A stretch of 64,000 nucleotides of DNA from positions 62,001 to 126,000 of the forward strand of contig NZ_JAESIY010000008.1 in the NCBI RefSeq assembly GCF_016757215.1, written 5' to 3'. The stretch comes from Fulvivirga sediminis. Its GTDB lineage: Bacteria > Bacteroidota > Bacteroidia > Cytophagales > Cyclobacteriaceae. Under the pieces are notes generated by a model that saw only the letters and a list, made by a program, of their open reading frames with translations, searched no databases and had not been told where the DNA came from. The position numbers and the translations under genes are program-made. Shown one piece after another: positions 34,235 through 42,860 of this stretch (position 1 is the stretch's first letter; each line of letters starts with the position of its first letter).

Positions 34235-34974
34235 AAAACTATAAAGTCATAAGAACAAAAAGAATTTTGCCCGATCAAAATTTAAAAGAAGCGCAAGATT
34301 TTAATGGGTTAATGCAAAAGTATGAGGCTAAGAAGAGTTTTAAAGCGGATATTCAATTCTATTTAAAAGCTTTTTTAGGAGTAGCCTTAGTGGTATCTTT
34401 TATGATGTTTGTTAATAAAAACTTTGTAGATAACTCTGGTGAAGAAAACAGAATTAAACCTAATGAAGGTACCGCTATTCTGGGTGAAGAAGATTTCATC
34501 ATTGAAGAACCTATGAATGAGAAAAAGTCTAGTGATGAAAGTGGAGCCCAAGCCAAAAATGAAACCGGGACTAAGACCAAAGAAGAAAGCATTGAAATAG
34601 AATCTTCGCCTAAAGACAACAATAAGCCTAATGTTTCGGAGAATATTGCCAGGCAAGACTCTGTTCAGGAATATGATTATCAGGAGGCGCGTCCAATGGA
34701 TGGAATGGAAGCCTTGTATTTATACTTTGAAAATAACCTGAAATATCCGAGTGAGAGTGTTCAAGATTCTATAAGCGGGGTGACTATTGTCTCATTTTTC
34801 ATTGATAAAGAGGGGCAGCCTGTAGAAATCTCTATAGATAAGAGCTTGGGAGAAAATTTCGATAAAGCTGCTATTGAAGTCATAGAAAATATGCCTAAGT
34901 GGCTACCTGCCACTATAAATGGAAATCCTATCAAGTCTAAAATGAGTGTTCCTTTAACCTTTAACATTAACTAA
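34231..34974 (+). CDS. Membrane protein with periplasmic TonB-C domain, possible anti-sigma factor
   Basis: A 247-residue bitopic protein. Residues 1-45 would be cytoplasmic, one helix (about 46-66, AFLGVALVVSFMMFV) crosses the membrane, and an acidic, lysine-rich linker (70-140) leads to a TonB-C-like domain (about 150-247) with the FFIDKEGQPVEISIDKSLG and AAIEVIENMPKWLPA segments. No zinc-binding anti-sigma motif is visible. Its 4-base overlap with the sigma gene and its topology suggest a transmembrane regulator of that sigma factor. It might instead be an energy transducer. Confidence 0.7.
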   Translation: MKNYKVIRTKRILPDQNLKEAQDFNGLMQKYEAKKSFKADIQFYLKAFLGVALVVSFMMFVNKNFVDNSGEENRIKPNEGTAILGEEDFIIEEPMNEKKSSDESGAQAKNETGTKTKEESIEIESSPKDNNKPNVSENIARQDSVQEYDYQEARPMDGMEALYLYFENNLKYPSESVQDSISGVTIVSFFIDKEGQPVEISIDKSLGENFDKAAIEVIENMPKWLPATINGNPIKSKMSVPLTFNIN

Positions 34975-34975
34975 T

Positions 34976-37366
34976 ATGAAGCCGATCTTAACAATATTAT
35001 TATTCGTATTAATGTGGAGTTCATTATATAGTCAAGCCTTTATAGCAAAAGACTCTGTTAAGCTTGAATCTTCAGCGCTCATATCAAGATCCGAATGGGT
35101 TGATCTGGATAAAGATGGAGCATTAGATTTTCTTTTTCTTCAGCAGAATAAACTAAGGATTATATTTAATGATGAGTCACTTAAAGAAGATTCATTACTA
35201 AGCACATATAACTTAGTTGGAGAGTTTCAGGTGGAGGACATGAATAATGATAATAAACTAGATGTTGTAACTTCAATTGTAAACAGTTCTACTGAGAGGT
35301 TGGTGATATTTCATCAGATTGATGCAGGTGTTTTTGAGGCTCCTCGATTGTTGGCTGGAACCAATGTTAAACAGTTTGTTATTAACGATTTTGATCATAA
35401 TGGTGATAAGGATATTGCGTATATAGAAACATCAGACCAATCTCAAATTCATTTTCAATATCAAGATAATGGTATATTTGAACAGGGCTTCTTATCTATA
35501 ACTCCTTCGTCAAATTTTGAAATAACAATAGCTGATTATGACAATAATGGGTTTGATGACCTTTTTGTGTCTGATATACAAAACTCTCAAACTATTCTAT
35601 ATGAAAATAATGCCGGAATCTGGAGTGAGGGAATAGAGACTTATCCTTTTTCCTTTTCATCGTTGTCTTATAGTGATCTTGATTCTGATGGAAAAGTGGA
35701 TATTGTAGTGAATGCAATAAATGCCTCAGGAGATGGTGAAATTTATATAGATTACAGTACAGATACTCTGGTATCAATTGATTCTCTTGTAGGGGAATTA
35801 TATGAAAGGATATTTATTGGAGACCTAAATAGTGATGGTGTTAATGATTTTACCTTATCATCTCCTATGACCTCTAAAACCTTTTTGAGTAGTGATAGCG
35901 TTTCATATTTCCAATACCCCCAATCATATGTTCTGGCATACGGAGATATTGATAGAGATGGTGATCTAGATTTAGCTATTCATAAAGGGAATTATGTAGT
36001 ATGGATGGAAAACAATGCTATTAAAAACCTTTCTCCTGCACCTCCCGAGCATAGTTTTGTTTTTAACAAGGGAGATGGAGAAGTGGTAATGGCTTGGTCA
36101 GCTGGGGTAGATGATACTACACCTCAAAAGAGTATTACCTATGATATTTATGCAGGAAAAACTCAATTGTCTAATGAGATTTTATCTTCAAATTTGGATT
36201 TAACTACTTCAGAGCGGTTCAAAGTAAAACATGGCAATTCTGGATATAGAACTGAAATGGTGCTTCAAGCTATTGACCCAGGACTATACTTTTATGGAAT
36301 TCAACCTATTGATAATGCATACTATTGTATAGGAAGTGTTAGTGGAGGCGGAGGAGGAGAAGCCAAATGTGCAGGACTACCCATAGCGTGCGGTTCATTT
36401 TTAGTTTGTGATCAAATCACCTATGCTGATTATAATACCTGTGATGGTTATGTTAACATTAGCCAAGAAGACTATGCCGGTTGGTATTCCAAGTCAAAAG
36501 GATTTTTAGGATATACTAATAGCATATCCTACTATGTAGAAAGCACAGATACATTATATATGGCTCCGGAAAATCCTACCTCTTGCTCTGAGAATAAGAA
36601 TTGGATAATTAAACTAGCAGAGCCATTATTGTTATCGGATACCACTATATGTAAAAGTTCAGAATTATTTATTGAATTACCATTTGTTCCTGATTCAGTT
36701 ACGTGGCAATCAACGTCGAATGGTATAATTTCTACTACTAATATTTTCCAATTTACATTTGATGAGTCAGATACAATATATTATTCATATGCTTATCAAG
36801 GATGCTCTATTGATGATAACTTTCTAGTTACTGTAAGTGAGCCTGCTTTAGCCGTGAGTAATGATAGATTCCAGATTTATTCAGGAGATCAGGTTCAGTT
36901 AAATGCTTCTGGTGCAGATTCTTATGTGTGGTCTCCTCAGTCTGGCCTAAGTAATCCTTTTTCATCAAATCCGATTGCTAACCCTGAAGTTACTACTACC
37001 TATATAGTGAATGGTTATGATTCCTTAGATTGCGAAAGCACTCAGGAGGTGCTCATAATAGTAGCTAATCAAGCTTTTATTCCGAATTTATTTACTCCCA
37101 ATGGGGATGGTAAAAATGATGTCTTATTTGTGTATGGTTTAAATGGAGTTAGTAGCTTGTCTTTTAAGGTTTATGATAGATCTGGAGTGGTGGTGTATGA
37201 GTCTAGCAGTCCAGATGAACTTTCAAGGAGTGGTTGGTCGGGAGATTATAAGGGCAAATCGCTAGCATCTGGGGTTTATTATTGGAAAGTAAGCGGTAGT
37301 TATAGAGATGGTAAACCCATTTTATTGAATGAGAGAAGAGAAGGAGCTATACATTTAATGCGATGA
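34976..37366 (+). CDS. FG-GAP/VCBS-repeat surface protein with T9SS type B (CHU_C) domain
   Basis: A 796-residue secreted protein with a signal peptide (1-20). At least seven Asp-rich FG-GAP/VCBS repeats follow (for example DLDKDGALDF, DMNNDNKLDV, DYDNNGFDDL, DIDRDGDLDL; about residues 40-350), probably a calcium-bound beta-propeller. A cysteine-containing middle part and an Ig-like stretch precede the gliding-motility-associated C-terminal domain (about 700-796, PNLFTPNGDGKNDVL). Type B cargo is exported by the T9SS and needs a PorP/SprF partner, which is the next gene (4-base overlap). An adhesin role is inferred. Confidence 0.87.
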   Translation: MKPILTILLFVLMWSSLYSQAFIAKDSVKLESSALISRSEWVDLDKDGALDFLFLQQNKLRIIFNDESLKEDSLLSTYNLVGEFQVEDMNNDNKLDVVTSIVNSSTERLVIFHQIDAGVFEAPRLLAGTNVKQFVINDFDHNGDKDIAYIETSDQSQIHFQYQDNGIFEQGFLSITPSSNFEITIADYDNNGFDDLFVSDIQNSQTILYENNAGIWSEGIETYPFSFSSLSYSDLDSDGKVDIVVNAINASGDGEIYIDYSTDTLVSIDSLVGELYERIFIGDLNSDGVNDFTLSSPMTSKTFLSSDSVSYFQYPQSYVLAYGDIDRDGDLDLAIHKGNYVVWMENNAIKNLSPAPPEHSFVFNKGDGEVVMAWSAGVDDTTPQKSITYDIYAGKTQLSNEILSSNLDLTTSERFKVKHGNSGYRTEMVLQAIDPGLYFYGIQPIDNAYYCIGSVSGGGGGEAKCAGLPIACGSFLVCDQITYADYNTCDGYVNISQEDYAGWYSKSKGFLGYTNSISYYVESTDTLYMAPENPTSCSENKNWIIKLAEPLLLSDTTICKSSELFIELPFVPDSVTWQSTSNGIISTTNIFQFTFDESDTIYYSYAYQGCSIDDNFLVTVSEPALAVSNDRFQIYSGDQVQLNASGADSYVWSPQSGLSNPFSSNPIANPEVTTTYIVNGYDSLDCESTQEVLIIVANQAFIPNLFTPNGDGKNDVLFVYGLNGVSSLSFKVYDRSGVVVYESSSPDELSRSGWSGDYKGKSLASGVYYWKVSGSYRDGKPILLNERREGAIHLMR

Positions 37367-38898
37367 GATTAACTTGTATCATAATATTAGTGTTATTGTT
37401 TTCAGAGGTAAGAGCTCAATACTTTCAGTTTTCTCAGTTTGACTTCACTCCTGACAGGGTTAATCCTGCCTTGATTTCTAGTTCCAATGATATTACTGCC
37501 AGTGTTATATATAGAAGGCAGGATATTTCTGAAACAATGAGTATAAAGAGTGCTAATGCTTTTATAAGTTATCCTTTTTTAAATAATAGAAATAAAAGAT
37601 GGTCTGCCTTGGGCATCTCTTTTTTGGATGATAGGACAGGTGTAACGAATATCTATAAAGTGAATGAAGTGGGGCTTACCTATGCATTAAGTCTCCCTAT
37701 AAGTAGACAAGATGAATTAAGTTTAGGTGTAAAAGGAATTTATCAGAGTAGACGGTTTTCTCTCGATGGACTTTATACAGGAAGTCAGTTTGTTCCTGAT
37801 CGAGGTTTTCTTCCAGGGATGGATAATGGTGAGACCTTGGATGGTCTAAGGCAAAACTTATATACTTTTAGTATAGGAATGGGGTGGAGGCATCTGGATA
37901 GGAAAGGAGTTCAACAAAGTTATTTAGGGTTATCGTTTTTTGATTTTAACAGGCCAGAACAATCATTTTATGGTAGCGATGATCAACTTCCTACTTCGTT
38001 TGTGCTCGCCGGTAACTTTTTAATTTATCAACAAGGAGCTCTCAGTGTATATCCTGAGGCTACTTATACGGCAAGTGCATCGAAATCCGTTGTTAATTTG
38101 GGGGCGGTTTCGAAATATGATATGGGGGTAAATGGCTCTTGGGAGGCAGAGGTTAATGTCATTACGAAGTATAGTAGTGGGGGCTATGCTATCGCTGGAC
38201 TGCAGGTAGATAAAGGTGATTTTAAAATAGGCTTTAGTTATGATTTTTCTTTAAATGATAAGCCATTAAATAATGCTTTTGAAGTGGGGCTGTTACTTAG
38301 AGCTGAGAGGTCACCTAATAAGAAAAGGCATAGGAGTAGGAAGTCGAAACGTAAACCTAAAGTGAAGTCTAAAACAACATCAGCCAAAAAGGTTAAAAGG
38401 CCAATTAAAGAAGTAGACAAGCCGCAAAGGAATGATAATCTTATTGAGAATAGCGATACTATATTAGTAGATACTGACAAAAATGAAGAGCTTGAGGTCG
38501 CAGAGGATTCGATCGCTACTGATGCTCGTGTGGGAGAGTTTCAGCATCACACACTAAATTTAGATGAAACCAATGTGCTGTTTTATTTCGATTTTAATAG
38601 TACAGAAATTAATCAAGAGTCTAAAGAGTATATTCTTGAATTATCTGAGCTTTTGAAGCAAGCCCCTTATCTAAAGGTGAAGATTATTGGTCATACAGAT
38701 AATAAAGGTAGTGCTGATTACAATGAAAAACTATCTGCAATTCGATGTAACTCAGTGACTGATTTGCTTGTAAGTCTTGGAGTAGAGAGGGAAAGAATAG
38801 AAGTAGAAAGCAAAGGAGAGGAAAGTCCGATTTCTACTAATGACACGGAAGAAGGTCGATCCAAAAACAGAAGGGTGGAATTTATTTTACATTATTAA
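37363..38898 (+). CDS. PorP/SprF outer-membrane protein fused to an OmpA domain
   Basis: A 511-residue protein with a signal peptide (1-18). The PorP/SprF beta-barrel (about 19-310) opens with FSQFDFTPDRVNPALISS and ends at FEVGLLLRAE. A strongly basic linker (about 312-350) follows, then an OmpA peptidoglycan-binding domain (about 400-511) with FYFDFNSTEIN, KIIGHTDNKGS and NRRVEF. PorP/SprF proteins serve secretion or surface attachment of T9SS type B cargo, and the cargo gene precedes this one. The OmpA domain should anchor the barrel to the cell wall. Its end overlaps mobA by 4 bases tail to tail. Confidence 0.87.
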   Translation: MRLTCIIILVLLFSEVRAQYFQFSQFDFTPDRVNPALISSSNDITASVIYRRQDISETMSIKSANAFISYPFLNNRNKRWSALGISFLDDRTGVTNIYKVNEVGLTYALSLPISRQDELSLGVKGIYQSRRFSLDGLYTGSQFVPDRGFLPGMDNGETLDGLRQNLYTFSIGMGWRHLDRKGVQQSYLGLSFFDFNRPEQSFYGSDDQLPTSFVLAGNFLIYQQGALSVYPEATYTASASKSVVNLGAVSKYDMGVNGSWEAEVNVITKYSSGGYAIAGLQVDKGDFKIGFSYDFSLNDKPLNNAFEVGLLLRAERSPNKKRHRSRKSKRKPKVKSKTTSAKKVKRPIKEVDKPQRNDNLIENSDTILVDTDKNEELEVAEDSIATDARVGEFQHHTLNLDETNVLFYFDFNSTEINQESKEYILELSELLKQAPYLKVKIIGHTDNKGSADYNEKLSAIRCNSVTDLLVSLGVERERIEVESKGEESPISTNDTEEGRSKNRRVEFILHY

Positions 38899-39446
38899 CC
38901 CTCATTAATATTCCTCAACTTCTTTTTCTCACTTTCTGTAGGAAATAGGGCCTTAATTTTATTTTCTTCCAGAAAACGTCTGGGGCTTCTATTGCCTGAT
39001 CTGTGATATTTTTTAAAAGAAGGGAAGCATGAGGCTTCCCAAATAGCGCATAAAGGCTCTATTCTTTCCTTATAAAAACAAGTAGCTATTGACGAATCAT
39101 CTCTATGTAGTAATAATTGATTCAATATATCTATATCTACATAAGGCATATCGCAGGCTAATACCAGCCAGCTGGCTTGTGGGTATTCCTCATGAGCACT
39201 TAGTATTCCAGTCATTGGCCCTTCGCAATGAGTATCTACTATATGGGGTAAGGCTAAGCTATCCTGTTGGGTCGGATTACAGGAGAGAAACACCCGGCTA
39301 CAATATTTGCTTAAAAGCTGGTAGCTGTACTCTCTTTGTGTTACTTTATGATATTGTAACATACTTTTATCAGTGCCCATACGAGAGCTTTTTCCACCGA
39401 TAAGTACCAAGCCGTATAGGTCTGGATGAGGTATTTTTTTATCCAA
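38895..39446 (-). CDS. mobA: Molybdenum cofactor guanylyltransferase MobA-like
   Basis: An NTP-transferase of 183 residues that would attach GMP to molybdopterin. The nucleotide-binding motif is GLVLIGGKSSRMGTDKSML and the metal-binding aspartate is in VLACDMPYVD. The C-terminus (NRSPRRFLEENKIKALFP) fits MobA. It might act on another nucleotide, since the superfamily is broad, but moaE 5 kb away supports the molybdenum role. A 7-bp inverted repeat lies 28 bases upstream. Confidence 0.85.
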   Translation of the reverse strand: MDKKIPHPDLYGLVLIGGKSSRMGTDKSMLQYHKVTQREYSYQLLSKYCSRVFLSCNPTQQDSLALPHIVDTHCEGPMTGILSAHEEYPQASWLVLACDMPYVDIDILNQLLLHRDDSSIATCFYKERIEPLCAIWEASCFPSFKKYHRSGNRSPRRFLEENKIKALFPTESEKKKLRNINEG

Positions 39447-39473
39447 TGTCTATAATTAATTCTGTTGATTAAA

Positions 39474-39492
39474 TGGTTAATTTAGTTAACCA
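39474..39492. promoter_or_regulatory. Inverted repeat upstream of mobA
   Basis: TGGTTAA-N5-TTAACCA is a perfect dyad located 28 bases before the mobA start and about 200 bases before ffh. It is a candidate repressor or activator site. Confidence 0.4.
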
Positions 39493-39660
39493 AACTTCAG
39501 AATTCATTGTTACGAATAGAGCATCATCTATACATAAAAAAGTACTTTTATTCCTAGCAAAACTATACGGAAGTATAAGGTACAAGTGATTAATTCAGAA
39601 TTAGATTTTAGATAAATGCTAAAAGATGTGTTCAGTCTTCAATTTAACCTTTGAAATTCT

Positions 39661-39668
39661 TAGTTTTG
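39661..39668 (+). promoter_or_regulatory. -7 promoter box of ffh
   Basis: TAGTTTTG matches TAnnTTTG 22 bases before the ffh ATG. No TTTG is found at the expected -33 distance. Confidence 0.35.
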
Positions 39669-39690
39669 CATCCCATAATCCGATTTAAAT

Positions 39691-41019
39691 ATGTTTGATA
39701 ATTTAAGTTATAAGTTAGATAAGGCATTACAGAACCTAAAAGGGCAAGGTAGTATTACGGAAGTAAACGTAGCTACTACAGTAAAGGAAATACGAAGAGC
39801 CCTAATAGATGCCGATGTTAACTACAAAGTAGCTAAGGAAGTTACTGATGAAATTAGAGAAAAGGCACTAGGTAAAGATGTGCTTACATCAGTATCTCCA
39901 GGACAGTTATTAACAAAGGTGACCAACGATGAGCTTACTGAGCTTATGGGAGGAAGCCATGAAGATATAAGTATTACAGGTGATCCTGCTATCATTCTTA
40001 TCGCTGGTTTACAAGGTTCTGGTAAAACAACATTTTCAGGTAAGCTTGCTAGCTATCTAAAAGGTCAGGGTAAGCAAGTGTTATTAACCGCTTGTGATAT
40101 CTACCGTCCTGCAGCTATTGATCAGTTGAAAGTGTTAGGAGAGCAAATAAGTGTAGATGTTTATGCTGAACCAGAAAACAAAGACGCTGTAAAAATTGCC
40201 AGTAACGCTATCAAGCATGCGAAAGATAATGGTAAGAAAGTAGTCATTGTGGATACAGCCGGTCGTTTGGCTGTAGATGAGGAGATGATGGATGAGATCT
40301 CAAAACTAAAAGAGGCTCTTAATCCTTCAGAGACTCTTTTTGTGGTTGATTCCATGACAGGTCAGGATGCAGTGAATACAGCCAAAGCCTTTAACGACAG
40401 ACTGAACTTTGATGGTGTAGTCCTTACCAAATTAGATGGTGATACCCGGGGTGGTGCTGCTATATCTATTAGGAGAGTAGTAGATAAGCCTATCAAATTC
40501 ATCAGTACTGGTGAGAAAATGGATGCTATTGACAAGTTCCACCCTGATAGGATGGCCAATAGAATCCTGGGTATGGGTGACGTAGTGTCTTTGGTAGAAA
40601 AAGCTCAACAAACATTTGATGAAGAGGAGGCCAGAAGATTAAATAAAAAGATCAGAAAAAATCAGTTCGATTTTAATGACTTTTTAACCCAGCTAGAGCA
40701 GATCAAAAAAATGGGTAACATTAAAGATCTGTTAGGTATGATACCAGGTATGGGTAAAGCCCTTAAAAATATAGATGTTGATGATGATTCTTTCAAACCC
40801 ATCGAAGCCATTATTAGATCAATGACTAATGATGAAAGAGAAAGACCTGAGATACTTGATGGAAGCCGTAGAAAAAGAATTGCTAAAGGAAGTGGTACTT
40901 CTGTGCAGGAAGTGAATAACTTGATGAAGCAGTTTGCTGACATGAAGAAACTCATGAAGACCATGAACAAAATGGGAGGTGGACAAAGAGGACTTGCCGC
41001 TTTGAATCCTTTCAAATAA
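39691..41019 (+). CDS. ffh: Signal recognition particle protein Ffh
   Basis: The SRP54 GTPase that binds signal sequences and 4.5S RNA and delivers ribosomes to FtsY at the inner membrane. The N domain (1-90) is followed by the G domain with GLQGSGKTTFSGKLA (about 107), DTAGR and TKLDGDTRGGAA. A methionine-rich M domain (from about 300; MGMIPGMGKAL and MKKLMKTMNKMGGG) ends it. Its 442 residues are normal. It is monocistronic, with a strong terminator. Confidence 0.97.
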   Translation: MFDNLSYKLDKALQNLKGQGSITEVNVATTVKEIRRALIDADVNYKVAKEVTDEIREKALGKDVLTSVSPGQLLTKVTNDELTELMGGSHEDISITGDPAIILIAGLQGSGKTTFSGKLASYLKGQGKQVLLTACDIYRPAAIDQLKVLGEQISVDVYAEPENKDAVKIASNAIKHAKDNGKKVVIVDTAGRLAVDEEMMDEISKLKEALNPSETLFVVDSMTGQDAVNTAKAFNDRLNFDGVVLTKLDGDTRGGAAISIRRVVDKPIKFISTGEKMDAIDKFHPDRMANRILGMGDVVSLVEKAQQTFDEEEARRLNKKIRKNQFDFNDFLTQLEQIKKMGNIKDLLGMIPGMGKALKNIDVDDDSFKPIEAIIRSMTNDERERPEILDGSRRKRIAKGSGTSVQEVNNLMKQFADMKKLMKTMNKMGGGQRGLAALNPFK

Positions 41020-41036
41020 GATATCAAATAAATCAT

Positions 41037-41072
41037 AAAAAAAGCCATTTCATACATGAGATGGCTTTTTTT
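41037..41072 (+). terminator. Intrinsic terminator after ffh
   Basis: AAAAGCCAT / ATGGCTTTT, with an inner TCA/TGA pairing, is followed by a T run 20 bases after the ffh stop. Confidence 0.85.
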
Positions 41073-41291
41073 ATGTCTTTTAAAGTTTCAATCCTTTTCA
41101 GTAACTCAATTATACTGTAAAAAGCAGTTCCGATTAAAGATGATGAGGTAAGTAGGTTGATTTTAGTATTGTAAATCGTTTTAATTATTGTAAATTATAC
41201 GCCATTAAATTGTTTGTTATCATGATTTGGTCTATTTGCATTTGATTGTATCATGAATAATAACGTAAAATACTAATCAACCTTAATAACC

Positions 41292-42785
41292 ATGTTTAAT
41301 AGAAAACTACTGCTCCTAGGAGTAAGTTCTTTGATGTTTATTGTTGTATTTGGCTTTCAGGTTATAAATCGTAATCTACACTTACTGCAAAGTCCGCCAG
41401 GAGAGATTGCTAATTATGAAGATTATGATTATGAACTGGGAAGTGGCTATATCGATAGCTTAAAAAACTACCCTACGCTAAAGAAAGGAGAGCGTACGCC
41501 TTTTGATATTTGGAATTATGCAGGTCGAGGGAAAAGCTCTTATGAGACGCCAGAGCTGCCAATGTCCTGGAATGAATGGGTAGCTTTTAATAAAAAGCAA
41601 AAACCCGAACTCATGGGTGATGTACGTGATTACATGCAAATGAGGTTTGACTTCTCAGGCAAAACCATAACCGGAGAGTATATGTCTGGAAACAGAAAGC
41701 CTATAATGGCAGGCCCCGTAGCGCGTTTGCCTGAAGGGGTAAAATCGTATGAATTTTTATCTACGCTTTCACCTGATGAGATTAAAGCTAAAGACATATT
41801 TCCTTATAAACCTTTAGCCCACCCTTTGCAGACTACAGCTCATATGGTTTTTCCTGAAAAATATAATAAGGCTCATCCAGAGCATCATAGAATTGATGTG
41901 GACCATGATTTTCCTGATGAATATTTACCTGAGTTTCCTCCTCCGTTATTTTTAACTACTCATAAAGAGTTGGGAGATGTTACTAAAGGGAAGGAAATTA
42001 CTTTGAGTAACTATTTTGAGATGTTTGATGGTTTGCTTACTGCGGAGCAGATGGAAGGGCTAAAGGAGCTTCTTAAGCCTACTCCTTCCACCTGGTTTAA
42101 TCAAACTACTCACAGGGTCACAATAGAGCCTAGTGCCGGTGTAGCATGCTTCAGCTGCCATACTAATGGGCATACTAACGGAGCCTTTGAGCTAGCTCCT
42201 GATGCCAGGCCTAATCTTGCTCGTTTAAGAGCAGATACACCTCCCATGAGGGGTAATTATAACCTTATGCAGCTTTCATCAAAGAGGTCAATAAGGAGTA
42301 TGGATCACTTTGCGGAAGTGGAGGAGTATTTTGATGGAGACCCGGGTATGCAGCAGGCCATTGGCCAAAGGTCGCAAAAGAGAGAGGTGACTAATAGAAT
42401 GGGAGATTTCAATTCTATCATAGATTTTCCTCCAGCACCTAAGTTAGGTCCTATGGGTAAGCTCTATAAAGATAAGGCTACAGAGCAGGAATTGTATGGA
42501 GAAAAACTCTTCTTTGGTAAAGCTCAATGCGGTAACTGCCACTCGGGCCCCGCTTTTGTAGATGATTATATGCATGATCTACAGGTGGAAAGATTTTACA
42601 AAGGGAGGCCAGAGGGCCCTATTAAGACATACCCCCTGCGAGGTATCAAGGATTCACCTCCCTACTTGCATGATGGCAGGTGTCCTACCTTGGCGGATGC
42701 AGTAGAGTTTTTCAATATTGTACTAGAACTAAAGCTTAAAAAGGAAGAGAAGGAAGCCTTAGTAGCTTATATGATTTGTTTATAA
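41292..42785 (+). CDS. Di-haem c-type cytochrome (MauG/cytochrome c peroxidase-like)
   Basis: A 497-residue exported or membrane-anchored cytochrome with an N-terminal hydrophobic segment (about 7-24) and two haem c sites, CFSCH at 286-290 and CGNCH at 413-417. The latter is followed by the GPAF and PLRGIKDSPPYLHDGR elements seen in MauG/peroxidase-type proteins. The first 280 residues lack haem sites and have no assignment I can make. A role in peroxide reduction or oxidation of a periplasmic substrate is likely, but the partner is unknown. It is preceded by a 270-base gap with no recognisable element other than the ffh terminator. Confidence 0.78.
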   Translation: MFNRKLLLLGVSSLMFIVVFGFQVINRNLHLLQSPPGEIANYEDYDYELGSGYIDSLKNYPTLKKGERTPFDIWNYAGRGKSSYETPELPMSWNEWVAFNKKQKPELMGDVRDYMQMRFDFSGKTITGEYMSGNRKPIMAGPVARLPEGVKSYEFLSTLSPDEIKAKDIFPYKPLAHPLQTTAHMVFPEKYNKAHPEHHRIDVDHDFPDEYLPEFPPPLFLTTHKELGDVTKGKEITLSNYFEMFDGLLTAEQMEGLKELLKPTPSTWFNQTTHRVTIEPSAGVACFSCHTNGHTNGAFELAPDARPNLARLRADTPPMRGNYNLMQLSSKRSIRSMDHFAEVEEYFDGDPGMQQAIGQRSQKREVTNRMGDFNSIIDFPPAPKLGPMGKLYKDKATEQELYGEKLFFGKAQCGNCHSGPAFVDDYMHDLQVERFYKGRPEGPIKTYPLRGIKDSPPYLHDGRCPTLADAVEFFNIVLELKLKKEEKEALVAYMICL

Positions 42786-42860
42786 AACCTTAAATTTTAC
42801 CATTTAAGTAATTCCCTATCTATAGGTTTGATTAATGAGGAGTGAATCATAATTTAAAGC

